Part shown: in pieces, positions 1 to 7,662 of the stretch
How positions within the stretch are numbered: position 1 is the stretch's first letter
How the letters are laid out: each line of letters opens with the position of its first letter
Source: Clostridia bacterium
GTDB taxonomy: Bacteria; Bacillota; Clostridia; Oscillospirales; RGIG8002
DNA length: 64,000 bases
NCBI GenBank assembly: GCA_017620395.1
Contig: JAFZQJ010000003.1
Coordinates: 1 to 64,000 of the forward strand
Direction of reading: 5' to 3'
Program-made: the position numbers and the translations under genes
Notes under the pieces: model-generated
Databases searched by the model: none
Told to the model about the DNA's origin: nothing
What the model saw: only the letters and a program-made list of their open reading frames with translations

Positions 1-664
1 CGGCGGTCTTGCCGACGCCCGGCTCGCCGATCAGGCAGGGGTTGTTCTTCGTGCGGCGGGAGAGGATCTGCGTGATACGCTCGATCTCCTCCTCCCTGCC
101 GATGACGGGGTCGATCTTGCCCTGCGCCGCGAGCGCGGTAAGGTCGCGGCTGTACTTTTTCAGCGCGTCGCCCTTAGCCTTGCGGCCGCCGCCCTCGGGC
201 TCGTCCTCCCCGGCCTCCTCCTCGTACGCCTCGCGGCATTCGGAAAGCAGCTCCTCCATAACGGCGCTGACGTTTCCGCAAAGCTCGCTGATGATGCGGC
301 ATCCGATGTTGTTATTCTCTTCGATTATCGCTATGAGCAGGTGCTCGGCGCCGATGAGCTGCTTGCCCATACGGTTCGCCTCCGCGAGCGAAAGCTCGAC
401 GATGCGCTTGGTGCGCGGAGTCAGCTCCGCGTTGACCACCTGCGCAGGATCGCCCCTGCCGATGGCGGCTTCTATCTTTTCCCGTACGGCGTCTTCGGTG
501 ACGCCGTTGTTCTCAAGCACCTTCGCGGCGACGGAGCCGCCCTCGCGGAGCAGTCCGAGCAGCAGGTGCTCGCTGCCTATATAAGCGTGTCCGAGCTCCT
601 TCGCGGCCTGCACGCTCAGTTCAAGCGCCTTTGACGCTTCTTCCGTAAATCTTCTGTTATACAT
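1..664 (-). CDS. clpC: ATP-dependent Clp protease ATP-binding subunit ClpC, N-terminal part (cut by window edge)
   Basis: HSP100 unfoldase that feeds substrates to ClpP. Only the first ~221 codons are inside the window. Translation from the ATG at 664 starts [17 protein letters not shown] and shows both halves of the Clp N domain ([19 protein letters not shown], then [16 protein letters not shown]), a charged linker rich in Glu and Gly, and the start of AAA-1 with the segment [16 protein letters not shown]; the Walker A motif GEPGVGKTA lies at the very edge. The start is set by a strong AAGGAGG site about 7 bases upstream. It is the third gene of a ctsR-mcsA-clpC operon, 37 bp after mcsA, so it should be induced by stress through CtsR. 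The mcsB gene found between mcsA and clpC in Bacillus is not here. ClpC is favoured over ClpA or ClpB because of the operon and the N-domain repeats. Confidence 0.95.
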   Translation of the reverse strand, partial: MYNRRFTEEASKALELSVQAAKELGHAYIGSEHLLLGLLREGGSVAAKVLENNGVTEDAVREKIEAAIGRGDPAQVVNAELTPRTKRIVELSLAEANRMGKQLIGAEHLLIAIIEENNNIGCRIISELCGNVSAVMEELLSECREAYEEEAGEDEPEGGGRKAKGDALKKYSRDLTALAAQGKIDPVIGREEEIERITQILSRRTKNNPCLIGEPGVGKTA

Positions 665-701
665 AAGTCATTCCTCCTTTTCGGCCTTCGGGAAACCGCG
701 C

Positions 702-1202
702 TTACGCGTTCTTTCCGCGCAGCACGTCCCTGATGCGCGCCGCCTCCTCGAAGTTTTCATCGGCGACGGCTTTTTTCAGCTGCGCCTCGAGTTCCTCGCG
801 CGAAGGCGTTTCGTTCTTCGGCGGTTCCTCGCCGGGCTCGCGCTTCGGCTTCGGCAGCGGCATGCCGCCGAAGACGCTGTAGCATTCGCCGCAGCCAAGA
901 CGGCCGTTGCGGGTTATGTCCGCGAGCGTGGAGCCGCAGACGGGGCAGCGCTTTTCGCCGCGGGGCTCGCGCCTGCCGCTTTCGAGCGCGAAGGACGGCA
1001 TCGCGGCGTTCAGCAGGCCGTTGAAAAGGCCGCCGCCGAACAGACCGCCGCCGAAGTTCAGCATCTCCCTGCCGAAGTCGGGGATGCTGACTCCCTTTTC
1101 CGCCGCGCAGTCGGGACAGAGCTTGTAGCTCTTCTTTTTGCCGTTTATGTTTTCCTCGTAGAAGACGGTCGCTTCTCTTTTCTTGCAGTTTTCACACAAC
1201 AT
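702..1202 (-). CDS. mcsA: McsA-like zinc-finger/UVR-motif protein, modulator of CtsR
   Basis: 166 residues. It has an N-terminal zinc-finger pair (CENC near residues 3-6, CPDC near 30) and a second CxxC pair further on (RCPVCGS and LGCGECY), followed by a C-terminal UVR helix-hairpin (SREELEAQLKKAVADEN then FEEAARIRD). This is the McsA layout; in Bacillus McsA partners the arginine kinase McsB and modulates CtsR. The ATG at 1202 is chosen because AAAGAGGTG lies 6-7 bases before it; an in-frame TTG six codons upstream at 1220 overlaps that ribosome site and is less likely. It sits between ctsR (46 bp upstream) and clpC (37 bp downstream). With no mcsB beside it, McsA may act here as a redox or metal sensor on CtsR or as a ClpC adaptor; that is inference. 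Confidence 0.9.
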   Translation of the reverse strand: MLCENCKKREATVFYEENINGKKKSYKLCPDCAAEKGVSIPDFGREMLNFGGGLFGGGLFNGLLNAAMPSFALESGRREPRGEKRCPVCGSTLADITRNGRLGCGECYSVFGGMPLPKPKREPGEEPPKNETPSREELEAQLKKAVADENFEEAARIRDVLRGKNA

Positions 1203-1248
1203 ATCAAACACCTCTTTCAAGTGATATTTATATAATGTAGTATTTGCG

Positions 1249-1692
1249 CTAAATATTCATGAGCATATTTTTGAGAAGGTCCGCGCGGATCGCGCCCGCG
1301 GTCTCCGGCGGAAGCGACGCTACGCTCCTGCTGCGGAGCGCGGCGAGGATCAGCTTGCCCTCCTTCTCGGTCAGGCAGCCGTTGGCGACGAGGTTGCGCA
1401 GTATCGCGAAGGCGGAGTTCATATCTATATATGCGCCGATGCTGTTGACTATATGCATCCGGTAGCCGTCGCGGCTGCCGTCAACCATTCTGATGCGGAT
1501 GTAGCCGCCGCCTCCGCGCCGGCTCTCCACGATGTAACCCTGCTCCGGCGTGAAGCGCGAGGAGATAACGTAGTTTATCTGGCTCGGAACGCACCCGAGC
1601 TTGCCCGCGAGTTCGTTGCGGGCGATCTCCGCGGAACCCTCGCTTTCGATAAGCTCGCGTATCATCGCGTATATCCTGTCGGTCATTGCCAT
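1249..1692 (-). CDS. ctsR: Transcriptional repressor CtsR
   Basis: 147 residues from the ATG at 1692. The winged-helix segment KLGCVPSQINYVISSRFT and the tetraglycine loop SRRGGGGYIRI are the hallmark CtsR DNA-binding and heat-sensing regions. The C-terminal part (GCLTEKEGKLILAALRS) matches the dimerisation domain that is also regulated through McsA/McsB. The start was chosen because GGAGG lies 9 bases before ATG (MAMTDRIYAMI); a longer in-frame extension would run back through the operator and is rejected. First gene of the ctsR-mcsA-clpC operon, and autoregulated: a perfect CtsR box lies just downstream of its -10 element. Confidence 0.95.
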   Translation of the reverse strand: MAMTDRIYAMIRELIESEGSAEIARNELAGKLGCVPSQINYVISSRFTPEQGYIVESRRGGGGYIRIRMVDGSRDGYRMHIVNSIGAYIDMNSAFAILRNLVANGCLTEKEGKLILAALRSRSVASLPPETAGAIRADLLKNMLMNI

Positions 1693-1715
1693 ACCGTTTC
1701 GCCTCCGTTTTTGAC

Positions 1716-1732
1716 TTTGACTTTCTTTGACC
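1716..1732 (-). promoter_or_regulatory. CtsR operator (tandem heptamer)
   Basis: On the minus strand the site reads GGTCAAA-GAA-AGTCAAA, a full match to the CtsR consensus RGTCAAA-NAN-RGTCAAA. It begins about 11 bp downstream of the -10 hexamer, so bound CtsR would block initiation or early elongation. This supports autoregulation of ctsR-mcsA-clpC. No second copy was seen ahead of the ClpE-type gene at 12892. Confidence 0.92.
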
Positions 1733-1743
1733 TTTCGAGACAT

Positions 1744-1771
1744 ATTATAGCACCCCTTTCGGATTTGTCAA
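1744..1771 (-). promoter_or_regulatory. Sigma-A promoter of ctsR-mcsA-clpC
   Basis: Minus strand -35 TTGACA (1766-1771), 16-bp spacer, -10 TATAAT (1744-1749): both hexamers are consensus. The -35 element lies in the loop of an inverted repeat with arms CACCCCTT and AAGGGGTG (1751-1758 and 1771-1778), which may be a second control site or only a weak terminator. Confidence 0.85.
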
Positions 1772-1811
1772 GGGGTGCGGAGAAAATTTTTTGAAAATTT
1801 TTCGGGAGCGG

Positions 1812-2315
1812 TCAGCCGAGGGCTTTGCGGAAGACGGGGGTGTAGACGAGGCGGCCGTCGACGCGGTCGGAGCGCATGAGGACGAACTCCGTTACCGGCG
1901 CGGAAACGGCGGGCAGCTCGAGCTGCGGCTTCCCCTCGCAGACGGCGCGGCGCGCGAGGGTGATATGCGGGCGGAAGGGCTTCGGGTCGAGCGCGAAGGC
2001 GGCGGCGTTGAGCGCTTCGCGCACCTTCGCGGCGAGGAAGTCGAGGCCGGGCTCGCGGCGGAGTCCCGCCCAGAGCAGATCGCCGAAGGCGCCCGAGCCG
2101 CCGAGCGCGACGCGGAAGGTACGCGCTTTCACGGTATCGAGCGCCGCCTTCGCATCGGCAAGGCGGTGTGTCTCGCCGATGAAGGCGAGCGTCAGGTGCA
2201 TATTCTCGCGGCTGGTGAAGTTCGCGGACACGCCCTGCGATTTCAGCGAAACGATCGCGGCGGAGAGGGCGTCCTTTATCTCCGGCGGGAACTCTATGGC
2301 GACGAAAAGTCTCAT
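1812..2315 (-). CDS. thpR: RNA 2',3'-cyclic phosphodiesterase (2H family, LigT/ThpR)
   Basis: 167 residues starting MRLFVAIEFPPEIKD. It carries the two signature HxT motifs of the 2H phosphoesterase superfamily, HLTLAFIG near residue 40 and HITLARR near residue 118, which supply the two catalytic histidines. Length and motif spacing fit bacterial ThpR. The family hydrolyses RNA 2',3'-cyclic phosphates and can ligate tRNA halves in vitro; the cellular role is often unclear. The ATG at 2315 has GGAGC about 7 bases upstream. It lies upstream of ctsR on the same strand but is separated by the ctsR promoter. Confidence 0.9.
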   Translation of the reverse strand: MRLFVAIEFPPEIKDALSAAIVSLKSQGVSANFTSRENMHLTLAFIGETHRLADAKAALDTVKARTFRVALGGSGAFGDLLWAGLRREPGLDFLAAKVREALNAAAFALDPKPFRPHITLARRAVCEGKPQLELPAVSAPVTEFVLMRSDRVDGRLVYTPVFRKALG

Positions 2316-2383
2316 ACGCGGCTCCTTATATCGTGATAGCGGTTTCCCCTATTATATCACCCGGCGGCGCGGATTTCAATTAT

Positions 2384-2413
2384 AAAAGAGCGATGCTTTC
2401 GCATCGCTCTTTT
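2384..2413 (-). terminator. Intrinsic terminator after tRNA-Thr
   Basis: Thirteen-bp perfect stem (AAAAGAGCGATGC with GCATCGCTCTTTT) around a four-base loop, ending in a T-rich arm in both directions. It directly follows the tRNA 3' end on the minus strand and can also end transcription coming from the plus side. Confidence 0.85.
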
Positions 2414-2416
2414 GAA

Positions 2417-2492
2417 TGGAGCCGGTGGACGGACTTGAACCCCCGACCTGCTGATTACAAATCAGCTGCTCTACCGACTGAGCTACACCGGC
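2417..2492 (-). tRNA. tRNA-Thr (anticodon TGT)
   Basis: 76 nt with encoded CCA. The acceptor stem is GCCGGTG paired with CACCGGC. The D-arm contains TAGCTCAGTCGGTAGAGC, the anticodon arm is CTGAT-TTGTAAT-CAG with TGT in the loop, and the T-arm carries GTTCAAGTC. All four stems fold. It has its own promoter and terminator, so it is a single-gene unit. Confidence 0.95.
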
Positions 2493-2502
2493 GACAAGCG
2501 TT

Positions 2503-2531
2503 ATTATATTATCCGCGCGTCAATTTGTCAA
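2503..2531 (-). promoter_or_regulatory. Promoter of tRNA-Thr
   Basis: Minus strand -35 TTGACA (2526-2531), 17-bp spacer, -10 TATAAT (2503-2508). The tRNA 5' end is 11 bp downstream of the -10. Confidence 0.85.
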
Positions 2532-2614
2532 TATATTTTTCCAAAACGCGCCGCGTTCCGCCACGCCGCCGATACCCCCGGCCGCACGTTTTCTATCATA
2601 TTATAATAATTGAC

Positions 2615-2643
2615 TATACATTTCGTGAAAAATGTGATATAAT
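2615..2643 (+). promoter_or_regulatory. Promoter of the secreted dockerin-protein pair
   Basis: Consensus extended -10 element TGATATAAT (hexamer 2638-2643) with a weaker -35 TATACA (2615-2620) at 17 bp. A ribosome site AGGAGG lies 7 bases before the ATG at 2685. The GTGATAT within this region resembles half of the box upstream of the genes at 51-62 kb, but only one copy is present here. Confidence 0.65.
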
Positions 2644-2684
2644 TCATATGGCGTATACTAATCCGACACACAGGAGGACTTTTT

Positions 2685-4949
2685 ATGAAACGGCTTATTT
2701 CAATCATTATCGCTATCGCGATGCTCATCGGGATCGCGCCGCTCGCGGTCTTCGCCGGCGGCGGAAACGACTTCCCGCCGGTGCCCTGCATCAACGAGGG
2801 CAACCCCATCCGCGCGGAAGGCGAATACGAATTCGACTACGACGGCAGCGGGGTCTACATCAACCTCTACACCGGCGCCGCGGGTATGTATACCATCGAA
2901 TCGGAGAGCGATCTCGACCTCTACTGCTACGTCTATGACAGCGAAGGTCAGCAGCTCGGCTACGACGACGACAGCGGCGAATACACCAACTTCAAGTGCT
3001 ACTGCGACCTTGGAAAAAGGACGAACGTATACATTTACGTCGGCATGTGGGGCTCCTCCTCGGGCCACGTGAAGGTCACCGTATCGCGCTCCGACGTGCA
3101 GAGCGTCGACGTCATCAGCTGGCCGACGAAAACGACCTACCTGCCGAACGATCGCAATCCCGACCTTGCCGGTCTCACGTTCAGGATAAACTACGCGAAC
3201 GGCGACAAGGCGACCTGGATGCCCGCTTCCGGCGAGTACTCCGACGTTGAATCCCCCGACGGCGTCATATGCAAGGCCGATTTTGAAGACGAGCCCACGG
3301 CGGGCTGCGCCAACCGCGTCATAATCGAATGCTACGGTTTCAGATTCGTCTACGACGTCAGCTTTCTCTCCTACAACTTCGACGAGGCGCGCGTCACCCG
3401 TATGCCCTACAGAACGGAATACATCGTCGGGCTCGATAACCACAGCTTCTACCCCGACGGCATGCTGATACAGTTCTGTAAAAACGGCTCGCCCGTAGAA
3501 ACGGTCAACTTCCGCAACGATTCGCCCACGCATCCGTTCTTTCAGGATTACGTCTTTCCCGACGAGTACTCGCTCGGCGATAACACGGTCACGGTCAGAT
3601 TCACCAACGGCGTCACCGCCGAGCTGACCGTTACCGGCATCGAGAATCCCTATAAGTCCATCGAGTTCGTCAAGCTTCCGGACAAGACCGTCTACGACAC
3701 CACGCCCAACGGCTTCTTCCCCGCTCCCGACCTCACCGGCGCGGTGCTGCGCATCCATTACAAGAACGACGATTATTACGACTACACGTTCGAAAATAAC
3801 TACGACTGGCAGATACTCGGGCATTATTACATGTGCGACTTCGAATCGGGGCTCTCGGTCGGAACAAACACCGTTATGTTCGAATACTGCGGCATGACCT
3901 GCTCCTTCAACGTCACCGGCACCGCGTCCAAGATAAAGAGCATCGAGCTGACGAAGCTCCCCGACCACACCGTCTACTATATCGGCGAACAGTATCCCTC
4001 GATCAAGGGCGCGGTCCTGAAGGTCAACTACACGGACAACACCTATAAGACCATCGTCTTCAAAGACGACACCAGATACGTCGACGGCTTCTATATCGAC
4101 TTCTGGTTCGACGGCGACATCACGGTCGCCGGCGCGAACACCGCCACGCTCTGGTACGGCGGCGAGAGCGTCACGATCGACGTCACCTTCGTGGAGAGCG
4201 GTATCAAGCGCATAACCGTCGCGCAGGAACCCTACAATAACGAATTCGCCCTCTCCTCCGTCGTCAGACCCGAGGACCTGGACGGCCTCGTGCTGAACGT
4301 GACCTATAAAGACGGCACGACGGAAAGCTGGGACTTCACCGCGAACGGCGGTATCTTCAAGGGCACGCAGACCTTCAGCGCCGCTTATATCCAGCACGAC
4401 GGCTACAACGCCGTGACGCTCGACATGGCCGGCAATCACGCGACGATCTATCTGCTCGCCAAAGACTTCTACGTCATGCAGCGCGAAATAATCAACAACG
4501 CCGACGCCTTCGGCAACAACGCCACGATCAAGTTCACGCTCGAGGACGGCAAAACGTTCGAGGTCACCTTCGTCGGCAAATATAACGAAAACGACTACGC
4601 GACCGGCTTCTTCACCCTCCCCGGATACGGCACCTTCAGCTACGACCTCTACCGCAACGTCACGCTGACCGGAGTCAAGGGCGTCAACGTCTACGTCTTC
4701 CAGAACAACGAACCGATATTCGTGCCTATGGAAGAAGGCGGCGTTTCCAAGGGCGATATGGACGGCGACGGCGAGATCACGGTCGCCGACGCGCTGAAAG
4801 CGCTCCGCATCGCCGCCAAGCTCGTCGCCCCGACCGCGCAGGATATCACGCTCGGCGACGTCGATAACGACGGCGAGATAACCGTAGCCGACGCGCTGAA
4901 GATACTCCGCGTCGCCGCGAAGCTGGCTCCTCCGAGCAGTCTTGGATAA
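2685..4949 (+). CDS. Secreted multi-domain protein: PPC-like domain, four Ig-like repeats, C-terminal dockerin
   Basis: 754 residues. A signal peptide (residues 1-24, ending AVFA) is followed by a PPC-like beta-sandwich (about 35-130, GVYINLYTGAAGMYTIE). Then come four repeats of an Ig-like unit (bacterial group 3 type) from about 140 to 600; each begins like KSIEFVKLPDKTVY and continues DLTGAVLRIHYKN. The C-terminus (about 690-754) has two calcium-binding loops, GDMDGDGEITVADALKALR and GDVDNDGEITVADALKILR, typical of a type I dockerin. No catalytic domain is seen. The Ig repeats suggest a stalk or adhesion role, and the dockerin suggests docking to a cohesin-bearing scaffold, but no cohesin is in the window. 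First gene of a two-gene unit with the next protein (44 bp apart). The near-identical signal peptide and dockerin point to shared ancestry. Confidence 0.8.
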   Translation: MKRLISIIIAIAMLIGIAPLAVFAGGGNDFPPVPCINEGNPIRAEGEYEFDYDGSGVYINLYTGAAGMYTIESESDLDLYCYVYDSEGQQLGYDDDSGEYTNFKCYCDLGKRTNVYIYVGMWGSSSGHVKVTVSRSDVQSVDVISWPTKTTYLPNDRNPDLAGLTFRINYANGDKATWMPASGEYSDVESPDGVICKADFEDEPTAGCANRVIIECYGFRFVYDVSFLSYNFDEARVTRMPYRTEYIVGLDNHSFYPDGMLIQFCKNGSPVETVNFRNDSPTHPFFQDYVFPDEYSLGDNTVTVRFTNGVTAELTVTGIENPYKSIEFVKLPDKTVYDTTPNGFFPAPDLTGAVLRIHYKNDDYYDYTFENNYDWQILGHYYMCDFESGLSVGTNTVMFEYCGMTCSFNVTGTASKIKSIELTKLPDHTVYYIGEQYPSIKGAVLKVNYTDNTYKTIVFKDDTRYVDGFYIDFWFDGDITVAGANTATLWYGGESVTIDVTFVESGIKRITVAQEPYNNEFALSSVVRPEDLDGLVLNVTYKDGTTESWDFTANGGIFKGTQTFSAAYIQHDGYNAVTLDMAGNHATIYLLAKDFYVMQREIINNADAFGNNATIKFTLEDGKTFEVTFVGKYNENDYATGFFTLPGYGTFSYDLYRNVTLTGVKGVNVYVFQNNEPIFVPMEEGGVSKGDMDGDGEITVADALKALRIAAKLVAPTAQDITLGDVDNDGEITVADALKILRVAAKLAPPSSLG

Positions 4950-4993
4950 GTTTTTGAAGCAAGCGCACGATATCCATAATTACGGAGGAAAAA

Positions 4994-6697
4994 ATGAAAC
5001 GCATTCTTTCAATTATAACGGCGTTCGCGATGCTCATCGGGATCGCGCCGCTTGCGGTCTTCGCGGACGGCGGGAAGCCGGTTGAATCGAGCTTTAACAT
5101 CACCTACGATCCTTCGATGGTAATCGCCACCACCCGCCTGACCGGCAAAGACGTATCAAAAATGCTGAGGCTCGCCGTCACCTCGCTCAAGAGCACCGAC
5201 TATTACGGCGACGATCAGGGCTGGTACGTTTACGCGAATCTGAACGCGGACGACAGCGAATACACCTCGCTCGGATATTTCGAAGACGACCGTTTCCGCA
5301 GTCTTGCGGATTCGGACGAGTACCTGACCTTCGGCAGAGAGTATTATTACGAATTCAACGTCGAGAATACGAGCGGTTATATCTGGGACGTAGACAATCT
5401 GCCGGCCGTGACGGTCAACGGCAAACCCGCCGACGTCAGATGGAGAAACCATGACGAAACCGGCGATATCGACGTCTTCGTCAAGGCGCCGCTCGACGAC
5501 AGCGGCCACGCCGTCGCGCAAGTCAAAGTAAATCCCGATCACGCCATAGTTCAGCGCGGAACGCAAAAGCAGTTCTCGCTCGAGGCGCTCGGCACCTCTA
5601 ACTCCGCCGAATGGACGGTCATCGGCGCCGAAAGCGCGTCTACGCGAGTCAGCTCCGGCGGCCTGCTCACGGTCGCCGCAAACGAGACCGCGAGCCTCAT
5701 CCTCGTCAAAGCGTCCTCCGCTTATTCGACCGCGTGGGCGCAGGCGCAGGTAACGCTCATTGACGAGCCCGTCAGAATCGACAGCGTTACGCTCGACGTT
5801 TCCGCCGCGGTCGTTCCGAGAGGCGGCGCGCTGGATATCGAAGCGACCGTCACCGGTACGGACGTGCTCGACGTCGAATGGACGCTCGACGGAGACGGCA
5901 TGGATCCCGGAACCGAACTGACGGCCTTCGGCTCGTCCGCGCGCCTGAACGTTTCGGTGAACGAAGGGGAAAAGGTCCTGACCGTCACCGCGCGCTCCGT
6001 CGCCGACCCCACGAAATTCGCGGTCGCAAAAATCACCGTCGGCCCCGGCGTCCCGGTCCCGTCGAGCATCAACGTCGAATATGACGCGGCTCAGGTCGCG
6101 CTCACGACCGCGACGACCGGAAAAGAAGCCACACAGGCGCTCCGCGACTCGCTGATCTCGGTTCACGGAACGGAATCATACCGCCCGGGTGAAACCTGGT
6201 ACGTTTACTGCAACGCCAACGCCGAAGACAGCGTCTACACCTGCATCGGCTTCTTTGACGAATACGGCGCCTTCGTAACGCTCAACGACAGCGACGAGCC
6301 GCTTTCGGCGGACGTACAGTATTATCTCTGGTTCAACGTCGAGAACTGCTCCGGCTGCGAATGGGACGTCGACAACCTCCCGGCCGTGACGGTAAACGGC
6401 GCAAAAGCGGACTTAATCACATGGAGAACACATGACTACAACGGCGACGTCGACGTCTTCATCAAGGCTGACGTCGCGCCCGCCGGCGCTCTGAAGGGCG
6501 ACTTCGACGGCGACGGCGAAATCACCGTCGCGGACGCGCTCTACGCGCTCCGCATAGCCGCGAAGCTCGTTCCCGAAACGCTCGAAGCTATCGCCGTCGG
6601 CGATACGGACGGCGACGGACGCCTCACGGTTTCCGACGCGCTGGCGATACTGCGCGTCGCCGCGAAGCTGGCAACCCCCGGTTCGCTTCAACAGTAA
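4994..6697 (+). CDS. Secreted protein with duplicated terminal domain, Ig-like core and dockerin
   Basis: 567 residues. The signal peptide (1-24) is almost the same as that of the gene before it. A domain at about residues 33-170 (segments GWYVYANLNADDS and WDVDNLPAVTVNG) is repeated at about 355-495 (TWYVYCNANAEDS and again WDVDNLPAVTVNG), so the protein has an internal duplication. Between the copies lie two Ig-like domains (starting QVKVNPDHAIVQRGTQKQFS and SVTLDVSAAVVPRGG). A dockerin closes the protein (about 500-567: GDFDGDGEITVADALYALR and GDTDGDGRLTVSDALAILR). The function of the duplicated domain is unknown; ligand or carbohydrate binding is a guess. A GGAGG site precedes the ATG. 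It is probably co-transcribed with the 2685 gene, as no promoter or terminator is visible in the 44-bp gap. Confidence 0.78.
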   Translation: MKRILSIITAFAMLIGIAPLAVFADGGKPVESSFNITYDPSMVIATTRLTGKDVSKMLRLAVTSLKSTDYYGDDQGWYVYANLNADDSEYTSLGYFEDDRFRSLADSDEYLTFGREYYYEFNVENTSGYIWDVDNLPAVTVNGKPADVRWRNHDETGDIDVFVKAPLDDSGHAVAQVKVNPDHAIVQRGTQKQFSLEALGTSNSAEWTVIGAESASTRVSSGGLLTVAANETASLILVKASSAYSTAWAQAQVTLIDEPVRIDSVTLDVSAAVVPRGGALDIEATVTGTDVLDVEWTLDGDGMDPGTELTAFGSSARLNVSVNEGEKVLTVTARSVADPTKFAVAKITVGPGVPVPSSINVEYDAAQVALTTATTGKEATQALRDSLISVHGTESYRPGETWYVYCNANAEDSVYTCIGFFDEYGAFVTLNDSDEPLSADVQYYLWFNVENCSGCEWDVDNLPAVTVNGAKADLITWRTHDYNGDVDVFIKADVAPAGALKGDFDGDGEITVADALYALRIAAKLVPETLEAIAVGDTDGDGRLTVSDALAILRVAAKLATPGSLQQ

Positions 6698-6714
6698 AGC
6701 AAACTTTCCCCGCC

Positions 6715-6803
6715 GTCATCCCGGGCGAAGCGAGTGGCCCCGCGCCTTTTGCAGACGGCTGCACGGGGATTCCCCGCCGGCGCGTCCGCGGCTCGGAATG
6801 ACA
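6715..6803. repeat. MITE-like intergenic repeat with inverted ends
   Basis: About 89 bp bounded by GTCATCCCG at the left and CGGAATGACAG at the right, which are imperfect inverted ends. The right half (GGGGATTCC then CGGCGCGT then GCGGCT) recurs at 62411-62454. It has no coding potential and is likely a dispersed non-autonomous repeat. Confidence 0.6.
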
Positions 6804-6851
6804 GACTGAAACGCGATAACCGCAATTCAAAATACAGAAAGGAAAAACACC

Positions 6852-7412
6852 ATGAGCATTTTCGATTCCCTCAAAAAGACGGCTGAAAACGTCGTCAGCG
6901 GCTTCAAAAAGGAGCAGAAGACCGAGACCTTCACCTTCGCCGCGCTGCCCGAAAGCGTCGACGAGATGAAGGCGCTGCCCGAAGGCGCGCTCGACACCCC
7001 CTTCAAGACCGCGGCTCTGTCGATCTGCGCGCTCTGCGCCTACGCCGCCGCGCCCGAGATCGGCACTCAGATGCTGGACTTCCTCAAGGGGCCCCAGCCG
7101 CTGAGCCCGCTCAACAAGCAGTTCCTGCGCGACCGCTTCATGGACGGCAGCACCTACGTCCCCTTCTCCTATTTTGAAGGCGCCGTCCCCGGCAACGACT
7201 ACACCCCCACCGAGCCATTCAAGGTGACCTTCTTCACCAACCCCTACTCCTTCGATAACGAGGGCTACGTCAAGCTCTTCGTCCGCTCCGGCGGCGCCGA
7301 CAGCGAACGCTACCTCGTGCTTCGTCAGAAGGGCGAACAGTGGTTCCTGTGGGAGTACGAAGGCCTGCTCTCCGGCATCCGCAAGCCGAAGTCGCAGGAT
7401 CCGTGGGCGTAA
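6852..7412 (+). CDS. Conserved-looking cytoplasmic protein of unknown function
   Basis: 186 residues, no signal peptide or TM segment. It starts MSIFDSLKKTAENVVSGFKK (amphipathic helix), then an alpha-helical part with SICALCAYAAAPEIGTQMLDF, and a beta-rich C-terminal half containing VTFFTNPYSFDNEGYVKLFV and RYLVLRQKGEQWFLWEYEG. I do not recognise a characterised family with certainty; similar short proteins occur in gut Clostridia. The ATG is supported by AAAGGAAAA nine bases upstream. It stands alone: a repeat separates it from the dockerin pair, and a strong terminator follows at 7510. Confidence 0.7.
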   Translation: MSIFDSLKKTAENVVSGFKKEQKTETFTFAALPESVDEMKALPEGALDTPFKTAALSICALCAYAAAPEIGTQMLDFLKGPQPLSPLNKQFLRDRFMDGSTYVPFSYFEGAVPGNDYTPTEPFKVTFFTNPYSFDNEGYVKLFVRSGGADSERYLVLRQKGEQWFLWEYEGLLSGIRKPKSQDPWA

Positions 7413-7509
7413 GCTCGCTGCGCTCGCAGCTAAATTCGCGGGCGTTGCCCGCGCGAACTCTTAACTCGGCGGAGCCGATCATAACTCTAAACTATAAACT
7501 ATAAACTCA

Positions 7510-7539
7510 AAAGCCCCATCCGGATTCGGATGGGGCTTT
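7510..7539. terminator. Bidirectional terminator between the 6852 gene and nagB
   Basis: Thirteen-bp stem AAAGCCCCATCCG with CGGATGGGGCTTT, loop GATT, followed on the plus strand by CTTTT. It is flanked by AT-rich relics (AACTCTAAACTATAAAC on the left, GAGTTTAGAGTTAT on the right) that look like worn copies of an intergenic repeat. It serves the plus-strand gene and can serve the convergent nagB operon. Confidence 0.8.
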
Positions 7540-7575
7540 CTTTTAGTGATGAGTTTAGAGTTATAATGCCGCTCC

Positions 7576-7652
7576 GCGGCAGTTATGAGCCGCCTTCGGC
7601 GGCGTACAACCCCTCCGCCCCTTCGGGGCACCTCCCCTCGCACAAGGGAGGC
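7576..7652. repeat. Dispersed intergenic repeat, ACAACCCCTC family
   Basis: Contains ACAACCCCTC followed by a small GC-rich palindrome and CACCTCCCCTCGCACAAGG. A second member lies at 47861-47910. Both sit in gene-free spacers beside hairpins and carry no open frame of interest. Confidence 0.5.
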
Positions 7653-7662
7653 GTCGCTGCTC

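Noticed and set aside
1751-1778. CIRCE (HrcA) operator upstream of ctsR
   Set aside because: The arms CACCCCTT/AAGGGGTG do not match the CIRCE half-sites TTAGCACTC/GAGTGCTAA.
2700-4439. 579-residue minus-strand open frame
   Set aside because: Shadow of the Ig-like dockerin gene on the plus strand; no ribosome site or motif.
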